A program made the position numbers and the translations under genes. Below, piece after piece: positions 25,366 through 32,091 of a DNA stretch of 32,091 bases (the first letter of the stretch is position 1; each line of letters opens with the position of its first letter). Location: positions 1 through 32,091 of the forward strand of contig CACWQS010000017.1 in the NCBI GenBank assembly GCA_902763155.1. Direction: 5' to 3'. The stretch comes from an uncultured Pseudomonadota bacterium. GTDB taxonomy: Bacteria; Pseudomonadota; Alphaproteobacteria; RF32; CAG-239. Below the pieces are notes generated by a model that was not told the origin of the DNA, did not search any database, and was given only the letters and a program-made list of their open reading frames with translations.

Positions 25366-26757
25366 ATGAAAACAATTAATAAATTGAATATTTCCGGTGC
25401 AATGGTATATCCGTTGATTGAGGGAGGAAAAGGAATTAACGGCACCGATGGTAAAAGTTCGGGTGCATGGGCCAAAGAAGGCGGCGTCGGTACTATTTCC
25501 ATGGTTAGTCCGACCGAAGTTTCGCTGGAAGGGACAATTATTCCGGAAGTTTTTCACGAAAAAATCCGTGCCATGCGGCATCGCGAAATGGTAGAATACG
25601 CAATTCGCGGCGGTATCAGCCAAGCGCAAATTGCTCATGAAATTTCCGAGGGAAACGGACGTATTCATATCAATATGCTTTGGGAAATGGCAGATTCAGA
25701 AGAAGTGATTACGCGGGTTTTAGATGGTGCAAAAGGGCTGATTCACGGGGTAACGTGTGGGGCCGGATTGCCGTATAATCTTGGTAAAATTGCTTCAGAA
25801 CATCAGGTTTATTATTATCCGATTATTTCTTCGGCACGGGCGATGAGTATTTTATGGAAACGCTCATTTAAGAACTATGCCGAATATCTGGGCGGAGTGG
25901 TTTATGAAGACCCATGGTTAGCCGGAGGACATAATGGTTTATCTAATGCCGAAAATCCGTTGCAACCGGAACGCCCGTATGAGCGTTTGATTGCTTTGCG
26001 TCAGGCTTTGAAAGAAATAGGCTTGCCGGAGTTACCGATTATTATTGCCGGTGGTGTATGGAGCTTGAGCGACTGGCAGGACTATATTGATAATCCGGAA
26101 CTTGGCAATGTGGCGTTTCAGTTTGGAACGCGCCCGATGATAACCAAAGAAAGTCCGATCAGCGATGCATGGAAAATGCTGATGTTGCGCGCTAAGAAAG
26201 GCGACGTTATTTTGCAAAAATTCAGTCCGACCGGTTTCTTTTCTTCAGCGATTAAAAATAAGTTTTTGGGCAATTTAATGCGCAGAAAACAAGCCGAAAT
26301 AAATTACAGTGATACACCAACCGATGAGATGACGCTGTTATTGCCGATTGCTCCGCATAAGGCCGTATATATTCGTCCTGAAGATAAGGATAAAGTGGAA
26401 GAACAACGCAGACAGGGTTATTCAATGATTAAAGAAACGCCGGATGAAACTTTGGTCTTTTTAACTCCGAATGAATGGCTTGAAATGCAAAAAGAACGCG
26501 CTGAATGTGTGGGGTGCCTATCGCAGTGTCAGTTTTCGGGGTGGTCGCGTGCTACCGGCTCTACCGGAAAAATTCCTGATCCGCGGACATATTGTATTCA
26601 CCATACATTGATGGATATCGGTCATGGCGGAGATATAGAGGATAATTTGGCTTTTGCCGGACATAATGTATATCGTTTCGGACAAGATCCTATGTATGCG
26701 CATAACCATATCCCGAGTGTGCATGAGCTGTTCAAAGCTATTTTAGCCGGAAAATAA
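25366..26757 (+). CDS. Nitronate monooxygenase-like flavin enzyme
   Basis: This FMN TIM-barrel protein resembles 2-nitropropane dioxygenase/FabK relatives. Signs: GGKGIN near the start, GVTCGAGLP, AGGHNG with H189 as candidate catalytic base, IIIAGGVWSLSDW and VAFQFGTRPM as phosphate-binding parts. The ATG at 25366 (463 residues) is preferred because GGGGTG precedes it at good distance and the protein then opens MKTINKLNISG; an ATG at 25351 is the alternative. At 381-388 a C-x2-C-x3-C cluster, with a further C410, is unusual for the family and could bind metal. Actual substrate unknown. Confidence 0.8.
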   Translation: MKTINKLNISGAMVYPLIEGGKGINGTDGKSSGAWAKEGGVGTISMVSPTEVSLEGTIIPEVFHEKIRAMRHREMVEYAIRGGISQAQIAHEISEGNGRIHINMLWEMADSEEVITRVLDGAKGLIHGVTCGAGLPYNLGKIASEHQVYYYPIISSARAMSILWKRSFKNYAEYLGGVVYEDPWLAGGHNGLSNAENPLQPERPYERLIALRQALKEIGLPELPIIIAGGVWSLSDWQDYIDNPELGNVAFQFGTRPMITKESPISDAWKMLMLRAKKGDVILQKFSPTGFFSSAIKNKFLGNLMRRKQAEINYSDTPTDEMTLLLPIAPHKAVYIRPEDKDKVEEQRRQGYSMIKETPDETLVFLTPNEWLEMQKERAECVGCLSQCQFSGWSRATGSTGKIPDPRTYCIHHTLMDIGHGGDIEDNLAFAGHNVYRFGQDPMYAHNHIPSVHELFKAILAGK

Positions 26758-26780
26758 ATAAAATGTTGGCAAAAGATGAG

Positions 26781-26806
26781 GCCCTGCCGGTAGCGGGGCT
26801 TTTTTG
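26781..26806 (+). terminator. Terminator of the NMO-like gene
   Basis: GCCCTGC pairs with GCGGGGC (one T-G) around CGGTA, followed by TTTTTTG. Confidence 0.85.
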
Positions 26807-26830
26807 TTACAATAATATTTAAAATACTTC

Positions 26831-26859
26831 TTGACAAAATGGATAATTTTTGCTAATTT
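26831..26859 (+). promoter_or_regulatory. Sigma70-type promoter for structured RNA R2
   Basis: Consensus TTGACA (26831-26836) and TAATTT (26854-26859) are exactly 17 bp apart. Start is expected near 26866, just before the first hairpin. Confidence 0.68.
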
Positions 26860-26865
26860 AGACTT

Positions 26866-27112
26866 AAGCAAGATGAAAAGGCTTGCCCGAGGTGTGAGAA
26901 CCTCATGATAAGCGTCAATGCAAGACGTTAAATTTTGCAAGCCCGATGGTTGTCTGTGTATGATGATCGGTGGGCGGCAAAATAAGCCGTTTTACATAGA
27001 CATCATATAAAAATTCTAGACAAATATATGCCTGTTTAGGCCAATATGTCGCACTATTCTTATCAGTAGTTCTCAACCGCCGGTCGCTTTTCATTGAAGC
27101 GACTAATTTTTT
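26866..27112 (+). ncRNA. Structured RNA R2, paralogue of R1, about 247 nt
   Basis: Elements in order: 5' hairpin GCAAG/CTTGC (26868-26886); long-range helix where GGT-bulged G-TGAGAAC (26891-26901) pairs with GTTCTCA-ACC (27069-27078); inner hairpin CGTC/GACG followed by TTAAATTT; AAAATAAGCC; a hairpin ending TGTC (27050) then GCACTATTC; terminator GTCGCTT/AAGCGAC (27083-27103) plus T run. R1 has the same blocks with different helix sequences and the shared words GACGTTAAATT, AATAAGCC and GCACTATT. GGCTTGC (26880-26886) can also pair with GCAAGCC further on. It may be an independent small RNA or a long leader of the following gene. Confidence 0.68.
27083..27112 (+). terminator. Terminator of R2
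   Basis: A 7-bp stem GTCGCTT/AAGCGAC with a loop of seven, then TAATTTTTT. It lies 24 bases before the next start codon. Confidence 0.75.
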
Positions 27113-27136
27113 ATTTGTGGAATAAGGAGAACGAAG

Positions 27137-28096
27137 ATGAGTGATGATTTCAAAGAAACTGTAACAACAGATTTTGAAGGTAAAGAATTTAAAGTCAGAA
27201 AGTACAGTAATGGTGGAGAATATTGGAGTCCTGTAGATAATCCTGATTGGAAATTCGAAGTTGTGGATATGAAACAATATCAAGGTAAAGATGCCTTAGA
27301 TTTGGGACTAAGATATTCTTGTAACAGAGCTATGGAAAGTAGAAAAGACAGAGAAGACTTATTTAAGTTTATGCCTGTTATTGATAAAATGTTTCTACCT
27401 TCATTTAAGGACAGATATATACAAAAAACTGAAAAGATGGGAAATATTATATGTGTATGTAATGCAAGTACTTTTCCTTCTTCTAAATATCAAGAGAAAG
27501 TATTTGCCGCAAGAGCAAATACCGGTCTTGGTGCCCTAAGTCGGTATTGGCAAGAACACACACTATATTTGAATCCTGGAAGCACATCTTTTGGAGAAGA
27601 TAAAAATTTGCGTGAGATTACAAAAGAAGAAACCTTAAAATGTTTAAATTTAATAGAAGAAAGAGATAAAAATCCAGACCTTATTCGTGACGATACGTTA
27701 TATTATGTTAAAATGACGCAAATAATGGAACTTGCAATTGCAGAAAACGCAACAGATAGGGTGGCTAAGTTGGCTGAAAAACTCTTAGAGAGAAACAAAT
27801 ATGATGTTGCTCTTCCTAAAGCAATTACAAGTTTTTTAATGGAGACAATAAATGAGCATCCAGAATTAGCGGGGAGTGAATTGGCAAGAGTGGCTGTAAG
27901 GAGTAAAGGTGAATCCATAAAAGATAGAATAGATTCAAATGATGATGTATCTGAAAGGAGTAAAGGTGAATCCATAAAAGATAGAATAGATTCAAATGAT
28001 GATGTATCTGAAAGTAAAAAAAGAGTTGCTAGACGTCCAAGAAGAATAGCTTTTGATGAATTAGCTAAAGAGGCTAATGTAAATGATTTACGATAA
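27137..28096 (+). CDS. Unknown protein with duplicated C-terminal segment
   Basis: The 319-residue product is hydrophilic with no signal or membrane helix, and I do not recognise it. The middle (about 115-170) has NTGLGALSRYWQEHTLYLNPGST; the C-terminal part has an exact 19-residue duplication and ends with a basic RRPRR patch that could bind nucleic acid. Ribosome site AAGGAG is good. Codon use differs from neighbours, with many AGA arginines and few CGT, and GC is lower, suggesting recent transfer or relaxed selection. It lies 24 nt after the R2 terminator and is followed by a shared terminator. Confidence 0.7.
   Translation: MSDDFKETVTTDFEGKEFKVRKYSNGGEYWSPVDNPDWKFEVVDMKQYQGKDALDLGLRYSCNRAMESRKDREDLFKFMPVIDKMFLPSFKDRYIQKTEKMGNIICVCNASTFPSSKYQEKVFAARANTGLGALSRYWQEHTLYLNPGSTSFGEDKNLREITKEETLKCLNLIEERDKNPDLIRDDTLYYVKMTQIMELAIAENATDRVAKLAEKLLERNKYDVALPKAITSFLMETINEHPELAGSELARVAVRSKGESIKDRIDSNDDVSERSKGESIKDRIDSNDDVSESKKRVARRPRRIAFDELAKEANVNDLR
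27898..28011 (+). repeat. 57-bp tandem duplication in frame
   Basis: Two copies of 57 bp (27898-27954 and 27955-28011) are identical, encoding two 19-residue units SKGESIKDRIDSNDDVSER-like. Perfect identity at the DNA level implies a recent event or active contraction and expansion. Confidence 0.9.
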
Positions 28097-28148
28097 GCTC
28101 AATTACATATTTTAATTTATCAGTTATGAGATATTAATATAAAACTTT

Positions 28149-28179
28149 CACGCCCGGTGAGAAATCCTCATCGGGCGTG
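28149..28179. terminator. Shared two-way terminator
   Basis: CACGCCCGGTGAG pairs with CTCATCGGGCGTG (one G-T) around AAATC. It lies between convergent genes, with T-rich flanks on both sides. Confidence 0.8.
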
Positions 28180-28201
28180 TTTGTATACAAAAGTCTAAAA
28201 T

Positions 28202-29176
28202 TTATTGATTCTTGATATCTTGAATATCAAATAATGGCCGTCCTTGCACCATACGCGTCATCTGCATCTCAATTGTAGTGGCTAAGTTAAGTTTGCCGCT
28301 CTTGATAATGTTACGTGTTTGGTCGCCTTGTGTGGTAATAGGGTTGGCAAACAAGTATTGCACCACCGGACGTTTGCGCCCCGAACCGATAAGGGTTTGA
28401 TGAATAACTCCCAAAATACCGCGTGAAAGCAGGTCGAATGCCAATTCTTCACTCATTTCTCCGGCAGATGCATGCTTAACCAAAGCATCTAGAGCATCTG
28501 AAACATTATTGGCGTGAATGGTTGAAAGCACTAAGTGACCGGAAGTGGCTGCACGCAAAACTTCACTGGCAGCTTCAGGAGTTCTGATTTCGCCCACCAT
28601 GATATAGCGAGGACGTGAACGCAAAGCCGAGCGTAGCGATGCTCCCCAATCATCATCAACAGGCTGTGTTTGTTTGCATAATCCGAGTGATCCGTTCATG
28701 GATTTATATTCGCCATCTAAAGGCATCTCAAACGGATCTTCGATGGTGTAGGCAAAACCGCCGTTACGAATTAGGAATTCGCGTAACAAGCTGGAAATAG
28801 TTGTGGTTTTACCTGAACCGGTGGCACCTCCGAGCAAAATCAGTCCCGAAGCGTTGCCCAAAGTAGCCAAATAGTTAATCAGTACCGGTGGATAGCCCAG
28901 AGCTGTTAAATCCGGCACTTTTTTCGGCATTTTACGCATACAATACATTATACCATACATGGAAACAGTGCGTTCTACACGGAAAAAATAACCTTCATAA
29001 ATTACCGAATAATTTGACTTTCCTTCATATTTAGACTGCAATAAATTATAAAATTCTTCAAAATCATCGGGATGAAATTCTTGCAAGCCGTTTTCAGTGT
29101 TCATATCCGGCACAAAAACATGCTTATCCGGCATAATATAAATGTCGGAATAAAAAAAGTCGTTAATTCGGGTCAT
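28202..29176 (-). CDS. Orphan secretion ATPase, PilT/VirB11/DotB type
   Basis: A 324-residue ATPase of the type II/IV secretion superfamily: Walker A GATGSGKT (117-124), Asp box TIEDPFE (144-150), Walker B YIMVGEI with E196 (190-197), and His box with H214 and H221. Such hexamers power pilus retraction or type IV secretion. Length is near PilT (about 340). DotB-like is an alternative. No pilin, secretin or other secretion gene is nearby, so its machine must be encoded elsewhere or it acts alone. AAAGGAG precedes the start. Confidence 0.85.
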   Translation of the reverse strand: MTRINDFFYSDIYIMPDKHVFVPDMNTENGLQEFHPDDFEEFYNLLQSKYEGKSNYSVIYEGYFFRVERTVSMYGIMYCMRKMPKKVPDLTALGYPPVLINYLATLGNASGLILLGGATGSGKTTTISSLLREFLIRNGGFAYTIEDPFEMPLDGEYKSMNGSLGLCKQTQPVDDDWGASLRSALRSRPRYIMVGEIRTPEAASEVLRAATSGHLVLSTIHANNVSDALDALVKHASAGEMSEELAFDLLSRGILGVIHQTLIGSGRKRPVVQYLFANPITTQGDQTRNIIKSGKLNLATTIEMQMTRMVQGRPLFDIQDIKNQ

Positions 29177-29306
29177 GTTTTTTCTCCTTTAAATCTTCAT
29201 CTGCAAGCCAGTATAAGGCGCTAATTGTTAAATTCTCTTTAATTGTTATTGCTTTGGAATAAAAAATATTCTACATTTGCAAATAAAGCAAGGTTAATGT
29301 GAAAAA

Positions 29307-31070
29307 ATGAAAAAATTGAATATAAAAGAAAAATTGCTGAATATATATACGCTTAAAAATTATGCGCTTATTTTGCCGTATGCTAAGCCGTATTGGTTTC
29401 GTGCCTTACTGGCGGTGGCAATTACCATGCCGGTCGGATCTATGGATGCGGTTATTGCTTGGTCATTAAAGCCGTTTATGGATGTGGTGCTGGTTGAAAA
29501 ACAGACCGGTTGGACAATGTATATTCCGTTATTGATTATTGTTTTCAGCGTGTTACAGGCATTATTCACTTATATATCTACTTATATGAATACATGGGTT
29601 GGCAATAAAATGGCCAACGATTTGAAAAGAGATTTGTTTCATAAATTGATGCGTTCCGATGCGGCATTTTTTGATAAATCCAATTCCGGAGAGGTACTCT
29701 TTAATTATAATAACTGTGCCGAATCTGCCTGCAGCGGGCTTTTGAACAGTATGAAAATGTTCTCAACACGTCTTTTTTCTTCGCTGTCGTTGATTTGTGT
29801 GTTGTTTTACAATTCGTGGCAGTTGGCAATTGTTGCCGTAATTGTTATGTTCGGTGCGCTTTATCCGCTGACAAAGGCTCGCAAAAGGCTGAAAAAAGTT
29901 TTTACTCTTGATATGAATGTTATGGCGGAATTACTGAATTGCTATAACGAAACTTTTGGCGGTAACAAAATTATCAGTGCCTATAATTTGCGCGACTATT
30001 GTAAAGCAAGATTTGTAAAAGTCGTGAATACGATTTTTGAACTTAGTTTGCGTATGGTGAAGCGTATGGGGATTATAGCGCCTTCTATGCACGTTATTTC
30101 TTCGTTAGGAATAGCATTTGTTATATGGTATGGAAGTTATTTAATCGTAAATCACCAAATTACGGTCGGTAATTTTGCCTCATTTATTACTTCGCTTGTG
30201 ATGCTGTATAATCCGTTAAAATCTATCGGGAATAATTATAACGGGGTGATTATGTCGTTAATGATGGTTGAAAATGTGATGAATATTCTGCATGAAGAAC
30301 CGAAAATCAAAAGCAAGGAAAATGCCGAGAATTTGCCGGATTGTAATGGTGATATATGCTATAAAAATGTTTGTTTCGAATATGAAAAAGACCATCCGGT
30401 ATTAAAGAACATCAATCTGGATATTACCGCCGGTCAGACTATTGCTTTGGTGGGCAATTCGGGGGGCGGAAAAACAACGATTTCTACACTATTGCCGCGT
30501 TTTTATGATGTAAAAAGCGGCGAAATTTTAATTGACGGGCACAATGTTAAAGATTTGGATTTAGACTGTTTGCGCCGAAATATTGCCATCGTTTTTCAGG
30601 ACAATTTTTTGTTCGGCAATACAATAAGGGAAAATATCTTATTGGGGCAAAAAGATGTAAGTGAAGAACAGCTCGCTTTGGCGGTTAAATCGGCCTGTTT
30701 GGAGGAATTTATTGCTTCTTTGCCGGATGGCTTGGATACAGTCATTGGTGAGCGTGGAGTTACACTTTCCGGCGGTCAGAAACAGCGTATTGCCATTGCG
30801 AGGGCATTTATTAAAAATGCGCCGATTTTGATTTTAGATGAGGCTACCTCGGCGCTTGATAATAAATCTGAGGCCGTTGTTCAGCAAGCGATTGATAACC
30901 TGATGAAAAATCGCACAGTTTTAGTTATCGCTCATCGTCTTTCTACCGTGCGCAATGCTGATTGTATTGTGGTACTTAACAATGGAGAAATAGTGGAAAA
31001 AGGAAAACATGAAGAATTGCTAGCCCTTGGGGGAGAGTATGCGGCTCTCTATCGCACTCAACTCTCATAA
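29307..31070 (+). CDS. MsbA-like ABC exporter
   Basis: A 587-residue half-transporter: six membrane helices in about 1-330 and an ATPase domain with Walker A GNSGGGKT (383-390), Q-loop Q431, signature LSGGQ (487-491), Walker B ILILDE (507-512) and switch H543. The layout is that of MsbA (lipid A flippase) or related lipid and drug exporters. No lpxK neighbours it, so the substrate is uncertain. It stands alone and ends exactly where a hairpin repeat begins. Confidence 0.85.
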   Translation: MKKLNIKEKLLNIYTLKNYALILPYAKPYWFRALLAVAITMPVGSMDAVIAWSLKPFMDVVLVEKQTGWTMYIPLLIIVFSVLQALFTYISTYMNTWVGNKMANDLKRDLFHKLMRSDAAFFDKSNSGEVLFNYNNCAESACSGLLNSMKMFSTRLFSSLSLICVLFYNSWQLAIVAVIVMFGALYPLTKARKRLKKVFTLDMNVMAELLNCYNETFGGNKIISAYNLRDYCKARFVKVVNTIFELSLRMVKRMGIIAPSMHVISSLGIAFVIWYGSYLIVNHQITVGNFASFITSLVMLYNPLKSIGNNYNGVIMSLMMVENVMNILHEEPKIKSKENAENLPDCNGDICYKNVCFEYEKDHPVLKNINLDITAGQTIALVGNSGGGKTTISTLLPRFYDVKSGEILIDGHNVKDLDLDCLRRNIAIVFQDNFLFGNTIRENILLGQKDVSEEQLALAVKSACLEEFIASLPDGLDTVIGERGVTLSGGQKQRIAIARAFIKNAPILILDEATSALDNKSEAVVQQAIDNLMKNRTVLVIAHRLSTVRNADCIVVLNNGEIVEKGKHEELLALGGEYAALYRTQLS

Positions 31071-31175
31071 AAACTCGTCTAATGGCTTGCTACTTGCTGT
31101 TTTTCTCCTTGTGTACCTTCTTTTGTACACGGCGTCAAAAAACAACAGCGTATTAAGCTCATTATCCGAGTTTTT
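31068..31175. repeat. Stop-codon hairpin repeat, copy behind the ABC exporter gene
   Basis: Begins at the exporter stop codon: TAAAAACTCG (31068-31077) pairs with CGAGTTTTTA (31167-31176). Inner palindrome GTGTAC/GTACAC (31111-31116 and 31125-31130). The middle arms CTGTTTTT and AAAAAACAACAG pair with a small bulge. Confidence 0.75.
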
Positions 31176-31348
31176 AATTAAATCAGCTGATTTTTGGGGT
31201 GGATTCTCATATTATCCTGTGGATAAATCTTTGGTATAAATATCAGTGATACGGTGATTAAAACACTGGTTTTAAGCCGTTCTAGAACTAAAATTCAAAA
31301 AATAATGCACAATTTTTAACTTTATTGCTATTTTTTTTATTTTTGTTA

Positions 31349-31377
31349 TTGAAAATTTTACAATTATCTCTTAAGTT
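31349..31377 (+). promoter_or_regulatory. Candidate pal promoter and leader
   Basis: TTGAAA (31349-31354) and TAAGTT (31372-31377) are 17 bp apart. The leader that follows has a hairpin TTGCC-GAAA-GGCAA (31413-31426) with a stable GNRA loop. The rest of 31176-31460 is AT-rich, with a perfect DnaA-box-like word at 31218-31226 but no ORF. Confidence 0.4.
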
Positions 31378-31460
31378 AAAGCTGTATTAGTTGTTACACA
31401 ATTAAATTTAAACTTGCCGAAAGGCAAAAAACGTAAAAAAAACCATATGGAGAAAATAAA

Positions 31461-31925
31461 ATGAAAAAACTTTTAAGTTTGTTTGTTGCGCTCGTAGCAT
31501 TATCTGGCTGCTCTATGTTTGGTGCAGACGGTGGTTTGTTCAGTGGCGTTGACTGCGAATCTAGATTAGCTCGTAACTTTGCTGAAAATTCTACAGATAC
31601 AGTATTTTTTGCTTTTGATAGCTCTGCTTTGTCTGCTGAAGCTACTGCTGCTTTAGATACTCAAGTTAACTGGCTCCGCAACCATCCGGATACAAACGTT
31701 ATTGTTCAAGGTTATTGCGATGAACGCGGTACTCGTGAATATAACTTAGCTTTGGGTGAACGTCGTGCTAACGCCGTTAAACAATACTTAGTATCTCAAG
31801 GTATTGCTGAACACAGAATTTCGACCATTTCTTATGGTAAAGAAAGACCGGCAGTATTTGGTAGCAACGAAGCTGCTTGGGCTCAAAACCGTAGAGCTGT
31901 GACAGTTTTGGCTTCTGCCGAATAG
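31461..31925 (+). CDS. pal: Pal, peptidoglycan-associated lipoprotein
   Basis: Pal anchors the outer membrane to peptidoglycan and is part of the Tol-Pal system. The 154-residue protein has a lipoprotein signal with lipobox LSGC (C17) and an OmpA-type domain (about 45-152) with GYCDERGTREYNLALGERR, the diaminopimelate-binding region. Codons are strongly biased to GCT, CGT and GGT, a sign of high expression. A GGAG site precedes the ATG. tolB normally lies just upstream in proteobacteria but is absent here; only a long leader precedes pal. Confidence 0.96.
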   Translation: MKKLLSLFVALVALSGCSMFGADGGLFSGVDCESRLARNFAENSTDTVFFAFDSSALSAEATAALDTQVNWLRNHPDTNVIVQGYCDERGTREYNLALGERRANAVKQYLVSQGIAEHRISTISYGKERPAVFGSNEAAWAQNRRAVTVLASAE

Positions 31926-32036
31926 TAAAAACTCGTCTAGCTGGTATTTACTCGGAAGTCGATTGGCTTATGTACTATTTGTGTACACTGCGCCAATCGA
32001 CTTTCGTCGTATCTACGCACGCTATTCGAGTTTTTA
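31926..32036. repeat. Stop-codon hairpin repeat, copy behind pal
   Basis: Starts one base after the pal stop: TAAAAACTCG (31926-31935) pairs with CGAGTTTTTA (32027-32036). Middle arms AAGTCGATTGGC (31956-31967) and GCCAATCGACTT (31992-32003) are a perfect 12-bp match. Inner TGTAC/GTACA (31971-31975 and 31983-31987). TCTAGCTGGT is shared with the secY copy. Confidence 0.8.
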
Positions 32037-32037
32037 A

Positions 32038-32091
32038 CACGTCATTCTGAGGCGAAGCCGAAGAATCTATCTACACTGCGCTCAAAAATCA
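32038..32091. repeat. REP-like palindrome and partial further repeat
   Basis: GTCATTCTGAGGCGAAGCCG and its following bases form an imperfect palindrome (ATTCT/AGAAT around GGCGAAGCC), resembling the TCATTCTGAGCGAAG-type repeats seen in many bacterial genomes. It is followed by TCTATCTACACTGCGCTC, which matches the degenerate element at the left end (about 69-90). Cut off by the window edge. Confidence 0.55.

Noticed and set aside
31027..31239. 70-codon plus-strand frame overlapping the ABC exporter end
   Set aside because: Most of it is the hairpin repeat and the exporter gene in another frame.

Overview
The window is about 32 kb of AT-rich bacterial chromosome. Gene content and order suggest an alphaproteobacterium: mreBCD-mrdA-rodA, an LptG-type permease, a DUF3108 protein, S13-S11-RpoA and Pal. 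It is probably a low-GC, uncultured, host- or gut-associated lineage; that placement is inference from gene content and base composition. Nearly all genes are housekeeping or envelope genes. No prophage, insertion sequence or CRISPR array is visible.

Layout. 1-438 holds a free-standing structured RNA gene (R1) and a degenerate hairpin repeat. 439-5846 (minus) is the rod-shape and elongasome operon mreB-mreC-mreD-mrdA-rodA. 5938-9031 (minus) is DUF3108 protein, TrhP-like U32 protein and MiaA, the last two being tRNA-modification enzymes. 9097-13661 (plus) carries ddl, secY, rpsM, rpsK and rpoA: a broken-up spc/alpha ribosomal cluster in which adk does not lie between secY and rpsM and rplQ does not follow rpoA. 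13659-14212 is a repeat array followed by a second structured RNA (R3) just upstream of a small HTH gene. 14476-18248 holds small membrane and hypothetical genes plus a minus-strand operon gmk-cysK-lptG-small membrane protein. 18332-22133 has an SDR enzyme, a tRNA-Ser(CGA) with a duplicated and mirrored 3' end, a receiver-like protein, YqaA and a TlpA-like thioredoxin. 22221-25264 is a plus-strand set: a tiny lipoprotein, then vWA (TerY-like), PP2C phosphatase and membrane-anchored Ser/Thr kinase, matching the TerY-P triad. 25366-26757 is an NMO-like flavoenzyme. 26831-28096 is a third structured RNA (R2) leading into an unknown gene with an internal 57-bp duplication. 28202-31925 has an orphan PilT/VirB11-type ATPase, an MsbA-like ABC exporter and pal.

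Two kinds of structure are not explained by the genes. First, R1 (205-384), R3 (14059-14210) and R2 (26866-27112) share one architecture: a sigma70-like promoter, a 5' hairpin, a long-range helix with a one-base bulge at the same place and different sequence in each copy, a hairpin followed by an ACTATT-like motif, and a terminator right after the helix. Compensatory differences make this a credible RNA family that I cannot assign to a known class. R2 and R3 lie 21-25 nt before an ORF; R1 does not. Second, a hairpin family of about 105-111 bp starts exactly at the stop codon, or one base after it, of secY, rpoA, the ABC exporter gene and pal. It has outer ACTCG/CGAGT arms, an inner TGTAC/GTACA palindrome, and middle arms that change sequence while staying self-complementary. 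Behind rpoA it has grown into a 123-bp tandem array.

How the genes work together: the left half builds the cell wall and rod shape (MreBCD, PBP2, RodA, Ddl) and the translation and secretion machinery. LptG, Pal and the ABC exporter serve the outer membrane. The TerY-P triad is the one likely stress-response or defence signalling module.
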